64,000 nt of DNA from JAGOTP01 sp964567995 (GCA_964567995.1 CAZMOB010000003.1:124001-188000); one strand, 5' to 3'; positions 17,350 through 25,550 are shown, numbered from the stretch's first letter. Program-made: numbers and translations. The notes: generated from the sequence alone by a model not told the origin.

Positions 17350-17961
17350 ATGGAGGAAGCATGGAACTTTGAACAAAAGAAGAACTTCATATTAGAAATG
17401 CTCTATAATGAAGCGGGTAGCGTTGGACGCAATCAGATCTGGTTTGTTCCACGTACGGTAACAGGAGGAGAGTCTGAGTACGATCCAACCTTTCTATATA
17501 AAAAAGAGTATGGTCATATTCTTGAAATTCTTGAGTTTGAAAATCTGCTCCGAGTGCTGGATAGAGACAGTGAAAAAGGTTTCCATGTCGAACTGCTTGA
17601 ACGCGCCAACAAACAAACATCTTGGTATGTGCAAGATGGTTACAAAACTATAGGTGATGTTTTGCTCAATGCGGAGCTGCGGGAATCGCTTTTGAAGATC
17701 ATCCTGCGAGCTTATGGGATTAGTGATGCCCGAGAGCTTGACCGCAAACGATCAATCAAAACAGCTATTGATGAACGCCGAGATGGACTCTTGTGTTTGT
17801 GGAGTTGGGTCAACCAGAGCCGTCCTTTTCGCATAGCAATCAATACATCAAACCTGACCCTGTATAACCACTCCCCAAAACAACTGCCGCTACTTTGTGT
17901 ATGCCAGAAAGAGCAGCGAGAGCGAAGATCGCCAAGTTCAATCTATCGACGACCAAGTTGA
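17350..17961 (+). CDS. Hypothetical protein upstream of the serine recombinase
   Basis: 203 residues, mixed alpha/beta and charged; no family recognised. The last 65 nt overlap the recombinase frame, and the final 30 residues (basic, low complexity) look like out-of-frame translation of the recombinase start, so the real product may end near 17860 or be joined by a +1 shift to the recombinase. AT-richer than the cassette genes. Its position suggests cargo or an accessory factor of the mobile element. Confidence 0.5.
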   Translation: MEEAWNFEQKKNFILEMLYNEAGSVGRNQIWFVPRTVTGGESEYDPTFLYKKEYGHILEILEFENLLRVLDRDSEKGFHVELLERANKQTSWYVQDGYKTIGDVLLNAELRESLLKIILRAYGISDARELDRKRSIKTAIDERRDGLLCLWSWVNQSRPFRIAINTSNLTLYNHSPKQLPLLCVCQKEQRERRSPSSIYRRPS

Positions 17962-19462
17962 TCGCCTGAAAGACCTTACGGAGTTCTTGAAGCTGAACAT
18001 CGTTGAAACTCTCACCGAGTCAAAAAGCGCCAAACGGCCTAATGCGCGTCCTGTATTCGACGAAATGCTCGACCGCATCGAAGCAGGAGAAGCGGACGGA
18101 ATCCTGTGTTGGCAAATCAACCGCTTATCCCGAAATCCCGTTGACAGCGGTCGGTTACAAATGATGCTGCAAGACGGAGTTATCAAGTCCATTCGTACTG
18201 TTGATCGAGAGTACCAAACATCTGATAACGTCTTACTGTTCAGCGTTGAAAGCGGTATGGCCAACCAGTTCATTATCGATCTTCGCAAAAATACTTTGCG
18301 GGGATTAGATAGCAAGGTTTCAAAAGGCTGGCTTCCTGCGCGGGCTCCAACAGGTTATTTGAACGATGTCTTGAACAAGACCATTATCAAAGACCCTGAA
18401 CGGTTCCATCTGGTACGAAAGATGTGGGATTTGATGCTCACAGGAAACTATAATCCAACCAAGATTATTGAGATCGCAAACAACGACTGGGGGTTTCTGA
18501 CGGCAAAACGTCATCGTTCCGGAGGGAAATCACTGGCAGACAGCATGGTTTACAAGATGTTCAACAACAAGTTCTATTGTGGAATCGTTTGTTACAGCGG
18601 GAAGGAGTACCAAGGCGCACACGAGCCGATGGTAACTCTCGATGAGTTCGACCGCGTGCAAGTTCTACTCGGCAACAAAAGCAAGTCCAAGCCGCAAGTT
18701 CGTGAGTTTTCTTTCACGGGCATTATCCATTGCGGTACCTGCGGCTGCTTCGTCACCGCCGAAGAAAAGAACAAGTACTATAAAACAACCAAAAACACAG
18801 GTAACTACGTCTACTACCGCTGCTCACGACGGAGGAAGCCAAAACTCGAATGTCACGAGCCAGCCATTACCAAGGATGCGATAGAAGAGCAGATCGAAAG
18901 AGAGTTGCTCAAGTTTACGATTGATCCTGAGTTCCGGGATTTTGCTCTCTCAAAGTTGCGACGGAATAACGACAACGAGATTGAGACACGTACACAAGCC
19001 CGTGCCATGCTTCAGAACACCTATAACGAGACTCAACGTCAGCTCGATAACCTGACGAAGATGCGTTATCGTGACCTGATTGATGATGCAACCTTCTCCC
19101 GCGAACGAGACACATTGCAAAAAGAACTGACCAAGACTCAACAACGTCTGAACGAGACGCATGATCGTGCAGCGCAATGGTTAGAACTTACGGAACGGGC
19201 ATTTCATTTCGCAACCAACGCTTACGCTATCTTCAAAGCGGGAGACCTGAAAACAAAGCGGGAAATCTTCAATGCTATTGGTTCAAGCTACGTTCTGAAG
19301 AGCATGGGATTGACTCTCGAACAACAGGAATGGATCGTCCCTATTTCTAACGAGCTGGAAAGTATCAAAATCGATATTGGACGGTTAGAACTCCTCAAAA
19401 ATGCCTCTATAGACGAGAAAACCCCCGCTCTTGCGGAGGTCTATTCTCGATGGGGTGGCTAG
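17897..19462 (+). CDS. Large serine recombinase (integrase/resolvase family)
   Basis: 521 residues. The catalytic N-terminal domain has the nucleophile in YARKSSESEDRQVQSI, with Q.NRLSRN and later Arg residues conserved; then a Recombinase domain (GWLPARAPTGYLND..), a zinc ribbon (CGTCGCFVTAEEKN ... YYRCSRRR ... C) at about 278-320, and a C-terminal coiled coil. GTG 17897 is the only canonical start, but it cuts into the first beta strand: codons for CRYF lie just upstream in frame with no start. The stop codon lies inside the 3' end of tRNA-His, so the element sits at a tRNA junction. Confidence 0.85.
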   Translation: MYARKSSESEDRQVQSIDDQVDRLKDLTEFLKLNIVETLTESKSAKRPNARPVFDEMLDRIEAGEADGILCWQINRLSRNPVDSGRLQMMLQDGVIKSIRTVDREYQTSDNVLLFSVESGMANQFIIDLRKNTLRGLDSKVSKGWLPARAPTGYLNDVLNKTIIKDPERFHLVRKMWDLMLTGNYNPTKIIEIANNDWGFLTAKRHRSGGKSLADSMVYKMFNNKFYCGIVCYSGKEYQGAHEPMVTLDEFDRVQVLLGNKSKSKPQVREFSFTGIIHCGTCGCFVTAEEKNKYYKTTKNTGNYVYYRCSRRRKPKLECHEPAITKDAIEEQIERELLKFTIDPEFRDFALSKLRRNNDNEIETRTQARAMLQNTYNETQRQLDNLTKMRYRDLIDDATFSRERDTLQKELTKTQQRLNETHDRAAQWLELTERAFHFATNAYAIFKAGDLKTKREIFNAIGSSYVLKSMGLTLEQQEWIVPISNELESIKIDIGRLELLKNASIDEKTPALAEVYSRWGG

Positions 19463-19525
19463 TGGGGATCGAACCCACGATAACAGGACCACAACCTGCT
19501 GTGTTACCATTACACCATAGCCACC
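19451..19525 (-). tRNA. tRNA-His (anticodon GTG), CCA encoded
   Basis: On the minus strand: acceptor GTGGCTA/TAGCCAC with the extra G-1 opposite C73 typical of tRNA-His, D arm, anticodon stem GCAGG/CCTGT with loop TTGTGGT, T arm GTGGG-TTCGATC-CCCAC, and a genomic CCA at 19451-19453. Its 3' 12 nt overlap the end of the serine recombinase gene on the other strand. Confidence 0.95.
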
Positions 19526-19610
19526 ATGGAGGTTTTTGTCCCGGCAGTATAGCGTTTTTATCCAATTTAGCAAGATGGCGATAAAAGACAGCCGAGAGAG
19601 AGTCTCGTAT

Positions 19611-19649
19611 CCTCAGATGCTCGATCTTACGATCAAACGATCAGTTGAG
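19611..19649 (-). repeat. Family B 3' element, copy 2
   Basis: 39 nt, 33 of 39 positions equal to copy 3. Inner stem GCTC/GAGC, core GATC/GATC, outer CTCAG/CCGAG with one mismatch. An additional GAGACCG/CGGTCTC helix lies just 5' on the minus strand. It is about 97 nt downstream of the degenerate recombinase gene. Confidence 0.6.
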
Positions 19650-19745
19650 CCGAGACCGACGCGCGAGTGGATATGCACGCGGTCTCGACTGCCAGATTCG
19701 GCAGATAGATCAAGGAAAGGAGCGGAGAAGAATAGGTATTTCGCC

Positions 19746-20591
19746 CTAGGCTGCTGAGGCACGAGCCAGGATAAGCGTGGTATGCGAATCCACGTGTCCC
19801 AGGAGATGCTGAAGCTCCTCCAGCTCTCTCTTGGTTTTGGGTGCCCGATGAACGGCGAGCGAACGCCGGATCTGCGCCGGACAGATCTTCAGTCCCAACG
19901 CTCGACCATAGGCACCGACGAACTTGGAGACGTTCTGACGCGCCAGACCCGTCTCGCGGTAGGAGAGAAACAACGTCATCAGCTCCTTCCGACTTGCGCT
20001 CCAATGGGGTCTGATCTGCTCCACGTAGAACCGCAGCAGCTCGGTCGTAACCTCATCGAAGGGAACGGACCGCGGCTGCCGGCCCTTCTTACCGAGCACT
20101 GTAACGCATCGGGTATCGAAATTGACATCTTCAACCCGCAATGCGAGCAGCTCCGAAACAGACAATCCGCTATACATCAAACGCATCATCGCCGCGTTCC
20201 GGCAGCCGAGCGGCGTGCGGACGTCCGGATAATTCAACAGACGATCCATCGTCTCGACATCGAGCGGACGCGAAACGCGCCGCTGCGGGCCCTGAGGAAT
20301 AGAGATTTCCTCCGTCGGGTTGGAGGAAAGAACCCCCTGCGTCAACAAGAACTTACAGAACCCCCTCAAGGCAGCCACCTTACGCCCCAACGACTTCGCG
20401 GACAGACCCTTAGCTTCCAAGCTCGCGATCCAGCCCTTCACGTCCGCCTCTTCGAACGTTGCGACAGACCTATCCCCGCCGAAGCAGACCTCGAAGGTGG
20501 CCAGGTCGGCCCGATAGGCTTCGAGGCTCTTCATACCGAGATCTTCGCGACGACCCTCGAGATACTGGGCGATCAGTTGTTGAAGCGTCAT
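19746..20591 (-). CDS. Degenerate tyrosine recombinase (Xer-like), catalytic residues lost (GC-rich cassette)
   Basis: 281 residues from ATG 20591 (AGGAG 9 nt upstream). An N-terminal SAM-like core-binding domain (about 1-90) and a C-terminal Xer catalytic fold (about 105-280) align with XerC/D, but the box I Arg is Ser144 (YSGLSVSEL), the HxLR His is Ala239 (CPAQIRR, Arg242 kept) and the Tyr nucleophile is Leu275 (TTLILARAS); the LLGH His266 and beta-hairpin Lys169 remain. It should bind DNA but not cleave. The frame is intact with its own promoter, so it looks maintained rather than decaying. Confidence 0.85.
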   Translation of the reverse strand: MTLQQLIAQYLEGRREDLGMKSLEAYRADLATFEVCFGGDRSVATFEEADVKGWIASLEAKGLSAKSLGRKVAALRGFCKFLLTQGVLSSNPTEEISIPQGPQRRVSRPLDVETMDRLLNYPDVRTPLGCRNAAMMRLMYSGLSVSELLALRVEDVNFDTRCVTVLGKKGRQPRSVPFDEVTTELLRFYVEQIRPHWSASRKELMTLFLSYRETGLARQNVSKFVGAYGRALGLKICPAQIRRSLAVHRAPKTKRELEELQHLLGHVDSHTTLILARASAA

Positions 20592-20651
20592 CTTCGTTTC
20601 TCCTCTTCTCGGCGTGGAAACAGAGCCGATCACCACGATCAGCCAGGCCCT

Positions 20652-20680
20652 GTGGTAACAATCCTGGAAAAAACTGTCAA
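20652..20680 (-). promoter_or_regulatory. Promoter of the degenerate recombinase
   Basis: Minus-strand TTGACA at 20680-20675, 17-nt spacer, TACCAC at 20657-20652, in the AT-rich strip before the cassette. Confidence 0.6.
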
Positions 20681-20750
20681 TCAAGCGCCCTTCCCCGCAA
20701 ACCGCTCCCCGAAGCTTGGAAAAGCCTCTATACTGAACGTAAGAAATCTT

Positions 20751-21638
20751 ATGAACCCACTAGAACGACCAACACACACCCCTTTGGCAGAAGATCGTCC
20801 TGAGCGCTCCGCAGAAGAGCTGCTCCTGAACCGTTTCTTCACCGACTATCAAACCACATTCGCCGCCAAGCTCGCCGCATTTGCTGCCGCAACCGAATCA
20901 TCAGCAAAAAGGTCCGCTGAACTAGCCGTGCGACATGAATTCACGAACCTTGCAGAAACAGCTGAATTACTTGTCCTCACTGGTCATGCAGAAGTAGTTA
21001 CTCCTTTCGTAGAGAGCTTTGGGAGTAGTCAAAAAGCGATGGAGGCCGCCAACGTCCCTATTGACCCGTATACTCCTGAAAAGGCTTTCACCCTAGACCG
21101 TGTCGCCACCCTCTCACAGGAACCAGATGCTGCAGCGCTTCTTGCTCCTGTTTCGTTGGAATCTGCCGAAACCATCTTGGACCAGACGATGCGGGCCAAG
21201 GCAGTCTATATCTCTGGCATAGGCAGTCGGGTACTACAGGCTCGCGTCTTGGCCTATGTCGCACAAACCGGTGATGTAGGAGCTGTAAACCAAGTAAGAG
21301 CAAAGATCAAACCCGAAACCAATGACCTGTTCCGAGCTTGGTCAGGGGCAGGCTTTTTATTTGAAGATTTCGATCAGCTCTTTGCGCCGCATCTTTCAAA
21401 AGACGCTGAGTCCCTCGCGGTTATCCGAAAAGAATATCTGGCTCTTTGTAGATTAGCTGACACCGCCATGCCTCAACTCAAGCGCTTCAAAGCAATGGAC
21501 GGGACAAATCTTGTGGAACATGAGCTTCCAGACTACCAAGAATTTATCCAAGCCTATGCCGAGTTCGAAAGTCGTTGGCTTGGCGTCAAATTGCAAATTC
21601 TGAAGCGGCTTGATCTCGAAACGCTCAAACGCATCTAG
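20751..21638 (+). CDS. Hypothetical alpha-helical protein
   Basis: 295 residues from ATG 20751; the frame is open further upstream but this overlaps the cassette on the other strand. TATACT at 20729-20734 precedes it and there is no SD. Almost entirely helical and Ala/Leu/Glu-rich (RSAEELLLNRFFTDYQTTFA), soluble, no TM, no family recognised. It is directly upstream of tRNA-Ile. Confidence 0.6.
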   Translation: MNPLERPTHTPLAEDRPERSAEELLLNRFFTDYQTTFAAKLAAFAAATESSAKRSAELAVRHEFTNLAETAELLVLTGHAEVVTPFVESFGSSQKAMEAANVPIDPYTPEKAFTLDRVATLSQEPDAAALLAPVSLESAETILDQTMRAKAVYISGIGSRVLQARVLAYVAQTGDVGAVNQVRAKIKPETNDLFRAWSGAGFLFEDFDQLFAPHLSKDAESLAVIRKEYLALCRLADTAMPQLKRFKAMDGTNLVEHELPDYQEFIQAYAEFESRWLGVKLQILKRLDLETLKRI

Positions 21639-21690
21639 GCTCACTTTACAAGCCGGCTCAAATCCTGAATCCTATCGCTGTCATCACTAC

Positions 21691-21765
21691 GGGCCCGTAG
21701 CTCAGCGGTAGAGCAGGCGTCTTATACACGCTTGGTCGCAGGTTCGATCCCTGCCGGGCCTACCA
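21691..21765 (+). tRNA. tRNA-Ile with anticodon TAT
   Basis: Cloverleaf: acceptor GGGCCCG/CGGGCCT with A73 and encoded CCA, D arm GCTC-AGCGGTA-GAGC, anticodon stem GGCGT/ACGCT with loop CTTATAC (anticodon UAU), T arm GCAGG-TTCGATC-CCTGC. UAU reads AUA directly. Most bacteria instead use a CAU-anticodon tRNA modified to lysidine by TilS. Confidence 0.9.
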
Positions 21766-21767
21766 TC

Positions 21768-21805
21768 AAAAACACTCGCTCTTTGAAGCGAGTGTTTTTG
21801 TTTTG
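21768..21805 (+). terminator. Terminator after tRNA-Ile
   Basis: AACACTCGCT and AGCGAGTGTT form a 10-bp stem with a short loop, followed by TTTTGTTTTG. It begins 3 nt after the tRNA CCA. Confidence 0.8.
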
Positions 21806-21811
21806 CAGCAT

Positions 21812-22627
21812 TTAAGAATTCGAGGAGCGGGTTCGTTTTGATTGCATCGACTCCCCCATTTCAGTGAGCGCCTCTCCAACGGTTGCCGCCGCTTTAGTCG
21901 CCGTGAGAACAATGTCGTTTTTTCGAGGAATCGCCCCCGTGATTTTTGTGATGATGCGTTCTGTAATTCTGTAAAATTTGAGCTTCGCAAGAATCGGGTT
22001 CAACCAACCAACCGTGATGCAGTAATAGGTATCATGCGGAGCGGCATGGTGTTTGGCATGATGAGCGGGACGTAACACGAGCCCAAGCGATTGCAAGAAA
22101 CGGATCGCGGCGGGACGTCGTTCTGGGGGCAAGTGTGACCATTTGTGAAATTGATTCGTTCCGAACACACCCATCGTCATCGCAAATGCGAACACATGGA
22201 ATCCAAGCACGGCTGGAGAAGCAGATCCGAAGAGAAGAAGAACCGTCGGGAGCAAAACGACCATCGTTGCCAAACAGTTAGCTCCATTCGTTTCCGTAAA
22301 ATTGTGCCGTGTAATAGCGGTCTGATCGACATGGTGCTCACGGAACGGACGAATGAAGTATTGTCCCACAATCGGCATAGATGGATTGCCCCAGGTATCC
22401 CCGATCCAGTGAACCAAACCTGACATGAAATCAGCCGCTACGTACCCAACAAATGAGATGATCAAACTTGCGATCGGATTCGTCGTAATAAAGCTCCAAG
22501 CACGAAAGAGCACGAACGCTTCCAATAAGAAAAACAGAGCGATAATCGTCGTATCCATCGCTCGGCGACCGAATGTATAGCCCTTCGAAAGAGCTTCAAC
22601 GTCGGTTACTAAACTGGGTTGTCCCAT
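21812..22627 (-). CDS. TMEM189/Kua/CarF-type lipid desaturase (plasmanylethanolamine desaturase-like)
   Basis: 271 residues. DFMSGLVHWIGDTWGNPSMP then VGQYFIRPFREHHVDQTAIT, HNFTETNG, FHKWSHL and LRPAHHAKHH carry the His clusters that bind the di-iron centre in the TMEM189/CarF family; four or so hydrophobic helices flank them. Known members (PEDS1, CarF) form the vinyl-ether bond of plasmalogens. Whether this organism makes or scavenges ether lipids is unknown; the family call is firm, the reaction is inferred. Confidence 0.85.
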   Translation of the reverse strand: MGQPSLVTDVEALSKGYTFGRRAMDTTIIALFFLLEAFVLFRAWSFITTNPIASLIISFVGYVAADFMSGLVHWIGDTWGNPSMPIVGQYFIRPFREHHVDQTAITRHNFTETNGANCLATMVVLLPTVLLLFGSASPAVLGFHVFAFAMTMGVFGTNQFHKWSHLPPERRPAAIRFLQSLGLVLRPAHHAKHHAAPHDTYYCITVGWLNPILAKLKFYRITERIITKITGAIPRKNDIVLTATKAAATVGEALTEMGESMQSKRTRSSNS

Positions 22628-22719
22628 AGGTGGCCTTAGAATAGCCTATTTTATTATTTTATTCAACTCCTGCCGTCTGATTGCCAGATTCGCTTTTTTG
22701 GCTTAGGATCAGGGGATCT

Positions 22720-23652
22720 ATGCCTACCTGGAACGTCGATGCCGAACACGTAGACGCCCGTTTGGACGTCTTCTTGACCGAAGTTCAGGCGGGGGGCACA
22801 CGTTCGGCGATTCAGAAAGCCTTGAAACAAGGAAAAGTCACCGTAAACGGAGAAAAAACGACCGTCCATCGCTTTCTCAAAGAAGGCGACGTCATCGACT
22901 GGCCAGCTGAGGATCTGGTCAAACGAGAAGCCATTCGTACCCAGATCATGCCGGAACCCCGGATCATCAAAGAAACGGCTGATTGGATCGTAATTGATAA
23001 ACCCTGCGGACTGCTCACTCATCCCTCCTCCTCCAGCCAAGAGCCGACTCTGGTTGAGTGGTTTTTGAAACATGCCCCTGAAGCCAGCAAGGTCGGCGAA
23101 GATCCGATTCGACCCGGCATCGTCCACCGTCTCGACCGTGAAGTCAGTGGACTTCTGGTACTCGCCAAGAACCAAGCGACCTTTGATATGCTCAAACAAG
23201 GTTTCGCTCATCGCACCGTTGAAAAACGCTATCTTGCGCTCGTCCATGGAGAAATCCTGGAAGAAGAAAACGACATCAAACTCGCCATTGCCCGCTCAAC
23301 ATCGAAACCGCGTATGGCCGCCCGTCCCAAAGAACAAGAAGGTAAAGCGGCTTGGACCCATTATAAGGTCCGCGAACGCTACGTCGGCGCGACTTTACTC
23401 GACGTCGAGATTCTCTCCGGACGCACCCACCAAATTCGTGCCCACTTCCACGGCATCGGTCACCCGATCATCGGCGACATTCTTTACATTCGCAAGCAAA
23501 CCGATCGCAATATCAAACAGCCAACCCGTATCTTGCTCCAAAGCGTCCATCTAGCCTTCACCGACCCGGCGAGCGGCGAACGTCAGACCTTCGACCTTCC
23601 CGCCGACCCAGCCTTTGCCGCCATGGGCGTCACCCTCCGCACCAAAGGATAA
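22720..23652 (+). CDS. RluA/RluD-family pseudouridine synthase
   Basis: 310 residues from ATG 22720. An N-terminal S4 RNA-binding domain (about 10-65; RLDVFLTEVQAGGTRSAIQK) and a catalytic domain with GIVHRLDREVSGLLVLAK, where the Asp of HRLD is the catalytic residue, and ILSGRTHQIRAHFHGIGHPIIGD. It isomerises uridines in rRNA or tRNA; RluD (23S rRNA) is the likely equivalent but the target is inferred. It is followed 14 nt later by gmk. Confidence 0.9.
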   Translation: MPTWNVDAEHVDARLDVFLTEVQAGGTRSAIQKALKQGKVTVNGEKTTVHRFLKEGDVIDWPAEDLVKREAIRTQIMPEPRIIKETADWIVIDKPCGLLTHPSSSSQEPTLVEWFLKHAPEASKVGEDPIRPGIVHRLDREVSGLLVLAKNQATFDMLKQGFAHRTVEKRYLALVHGEILEEENDIKLAIARSTSKPRMAARPKEQEGKAAWTHYKVRERYVGATLLDVEILSGRTHQIRAHFHGIGHPIIGDILYIRKQTDRNIKQPTRILLQSVHLAFTDPASGERQTFDLPADPAFAAMGVTLRTKG

Positions 23653-23666
23653 CCGTTTCAACTGCT

Positions 23667-24233
23667 GTGCACCTGTTCATTCTGATCGGTCCTTCCGCTG
23701 CTGGGAAAACAACCGTCATGGAAGCACTCATGACAGATCCCGATCTCCATCTCGTTCGTTTCCCTACCACCACCTCTCGTACACCACGCCCAGGCGAAAT
23801 AGAAGGCGTACACTATCAATTCCTCTCAACGGAGGCCTTCCGAACAGCGATTGCCACCGATGTCTTCTTTGAATGGACAGAGATCTATGGTCATCTCTAT
23901 GGGACTAATAAAAAGTTGTTGAGCGCTGCCCGCCAAAGCCCACGACCGCTCATCTGCGTCCTGGAACCAGAAGGAGCGCGCAAGATAAAACAAGCGGCTC
24001 CAACCCAAACGACCGTTATCCTGATCGAAGCTGAACGCAAAACGCTTCTTTCGCGCCTCAAAACACGCCACACTGATCCGGAGGATCTTGCCGAGCGCAT
24101 TGCTCGCATCGATCGAGAATTAGCCTTCTATCCAGCACTGGCAGACGTCAGAGTAGACAATGCGGAAGGCCAACTTGAGCAGACGCTTCGAAGCGTGAAA
24201 CAGATCATCCAAGATAGGCTAAAAAATACATAG
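23667..24233 (+). CDS. gmk: Guanylate kinase
   Basis: 188 residues from GTG 23667. P-loop GPSAAGKTT at about 8-16, then TTTSRTPRPGEIEGVHYQFLS (the GMP-binding Ser-Arg-x-x-Arg and Glu-Gly-x-x-Tyr), FFEWTEIYGHLYGT and a lid region ending RIARIDREL. It phosphorylates GMP to GDP. Probably co-transcribed with the upstream pseudouridine synthase and terminated at 24259. Confidence 0.9.
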   Translation: MHLFILIGPSAAGKTTVMEALMTDPDLHLVRFPTTTSRTPRPGEIEGVHYQFLSTEAFRTAIATDVFFEWTEIYGHLYGTNKKLLSAARQSPRPLICVLEPEGARKIKQAAPTQTTVILIEAERKTLLSRLKTRHTDPEDLAERIARIDRELAFYPALADVRVDNAEGQLEQTLRSVKQIIQDRLKNT

Positions 24234-24258
24234 GCCCTCATCGAAATTGGCGCGATAC

Positions 24259-24289
24259 AAAACCCCCGCATTCAGATGCGGGGGTTTTG
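24259..24289. terminator. Bidirectional terminator between gmk and rplS
   Basis: AAAACCCCCGCAT and ATGCGGGGGTTTT, a near-perfect palindrome with a 3-nt loop and T/A tracts on both strands, serving the convergent gmk and L19 genes. Confidence 0.85.
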
Positions 24290-24306
24290 CTGTTAGGTCT
24301 TTCGGA

Positions 24307-24666
24307 TTAGACCGCGGACAATTTGATGTTCTTCACGTCGCGGAAGCGCTTTTTGCTGTCACGGATGAAGGAGATATCCTTGCGGCGGACACGAGCCACT
24401 TTTGTGACTTCGACTTTTTGGATGGAAGGCAGACCAACTGGAAAAATACGTTCGACACCGATTCCGCCAGAGACTTTGCGCACAACCATCGTTTGGCGAG
24501 CTTTGACGCCGCTCATCTTCATCACAATCCCTTCGTACACCTGTACGCGTTCTTTTTCCTCACCGTTCGGAGCGGTTTCTTTGATCTTTTGGTGGATGCG
24601 AATAGTCATCCCCGTGCGGACCTGGGAAGGCTGAATGACGGCTGGAAGGGTGATTTGGTCGGCCAT
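24307..24666 (-). CDS. rplS: Ribosomal protein L19
   Basis: 119 residues. RTGMTIRIHQKIKE, VQVYEGIVMKMSG, GVERIFPVGLPSIQKVEV and RRKDISFIRD.KKRFRDVKNI are the L19 pattern, a large-subunit protein at the subunit interface. The start MADQITLP is used; four upstream codons are open but unneeded. Confidence 0.92.
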   Translation of the reverse strand: MADQITLPAVIQPSQVRTGMTIRIHQKIKETAPNGEEKERVQVYEGIVMKMSGVKARQTMVVRKVSGGIGVERIFPVGLPSIQKVEVTKVARVRRKDISFIRDSKKRFRDVKNIKLSAV

Positions 24667-24710
24667 AGATGGCGGCAAGAATACGAGAAAATGGCCTCAG
24701 CGTCAAGGGA

Positions 24711-25472
24711 TTAGGGTGTTGCAGGTTTTTGAGTAGATAACTGGTCCAGCCAAGTCTGGATGAGATAGGTCATAACCTCGCTCTCCCCCCAGCCAGGAAT
24801 ACGGGTTCCATTGAAGAAAAAGGTCGGTGTTCCGACGGCTCCGGCTCGAATGCCGACGTTCAAATCGCGAGCGACGATGTCTTTGGTCTCTTTGGCCGTG
24901 AGACACGTAATAAATTGAGCTGAATCAATGCCACTTTCGACCGCAAAACGCGTCAGAGCCTCTTGCGTTCGCTGGTCTTGGTTCGAGAAGAGCTTATCGT
25001 GATAGACCCAGAACTTCCCTGATTTGTGGGCACAAACGGCTGCTTGAGCTGCTAAAGGAGCGGTCGGATGAAGATCTTCCAAAGGGAAATGACGGATGAC
25101 TAAGCGGACCTGTGAACCAAAACGAGCCTGAAGCTCACGGACTGACGGAAAGGCCGCCTTACAGAATGGACAATCGAAGTCGATGAATTCAACGATCGTG
25201 AGTGGAGCGTTGACCGGACCGATCGATGGCGCATCCGCCACAACCAATGATTTGGCGTATTCCGGGTCGATAGACGGATTCGCGATCGCATTACTCACGC
25301 TCATCTGGAGCTTTTGATTGAGAATTGGGTTGGATTCTCCATTCCGGATGGCCCAATAATAGACACCGATTCGAGAGACGAACCAGACGATCAAGGCTAA
25401 AAAGAGCAGACCGATCAACCATAAAAACAGTTTTCCAAAGGAGATATGGACGTCTTTGCCGAAGATACGCAT
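24711..25472 (-). CDS. Membrane-anchored DsbA-family thioredoxin-like protein
   Basis: 253 residues from ATG 25472. One N-terminal hydrophobic helix (about 13-35), then a DsbA-type fold: LTIVEFIDFDCPFCKAAFP holds the CPFC redox pair, followed by a helical insert (AAQAAVCAHKSGKFW) and the cis-Pro region VGTPTFFFNGT. It should form or shuffle disulphides outside the membrane, useful for the many two-Cys exported proteins here. Divergent from secG. Confidence 0.85.
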   Translation of the reverse strand: MRIFGKDVHISFGKLFLWLIGLLFLALIVWFVSRIGVYYWAIRNGESNPILNQKLQMSVSNAIANPSIDPEYAKSLVVADAPSIGPVNAPLTIVEFIDFDCPFCKAAFPSVRELQARFGSQVRLVIRHFPLEDLHPTAPLAAQAAVCAHKSGKFWVYHDKLFSNQDQRTQEALTRFAVESGIDSAQFITCLTAKETKDIVARDLNVGIRAGAVGTPTFFFNGTRIPGWGESEVMTYLIQTWLDQLSTQKPATP

Positions 25473-25507
25473 AGAACTGAACAAAGTATAGCATAGCCTA
25501 TCTTTGA

Positions 25508-25536
25508 TTGACCCAAACCCCTCCATCCGGTATGGT
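25508..25536 (+). promoter_or_regulatory. Promoter of the secG operon
   Basis: TTGACC at 25508-25513, 17-nt spacer, TATGGT at 25531-25536. The ATG is at 25551, so the leader is only about 8 nt and has no SD. Confidence 0.6.
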
Positions 25537-25550
25537 TTCGGCTACACGGT

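Noticed and set aside
19782..20750. Upstream extension of the 20751 gene across the recombinase cassette
   Set aside because: The extension is antisense to the degenerate recombinase; TATACT and ATG near 20729-20751 give a better start.
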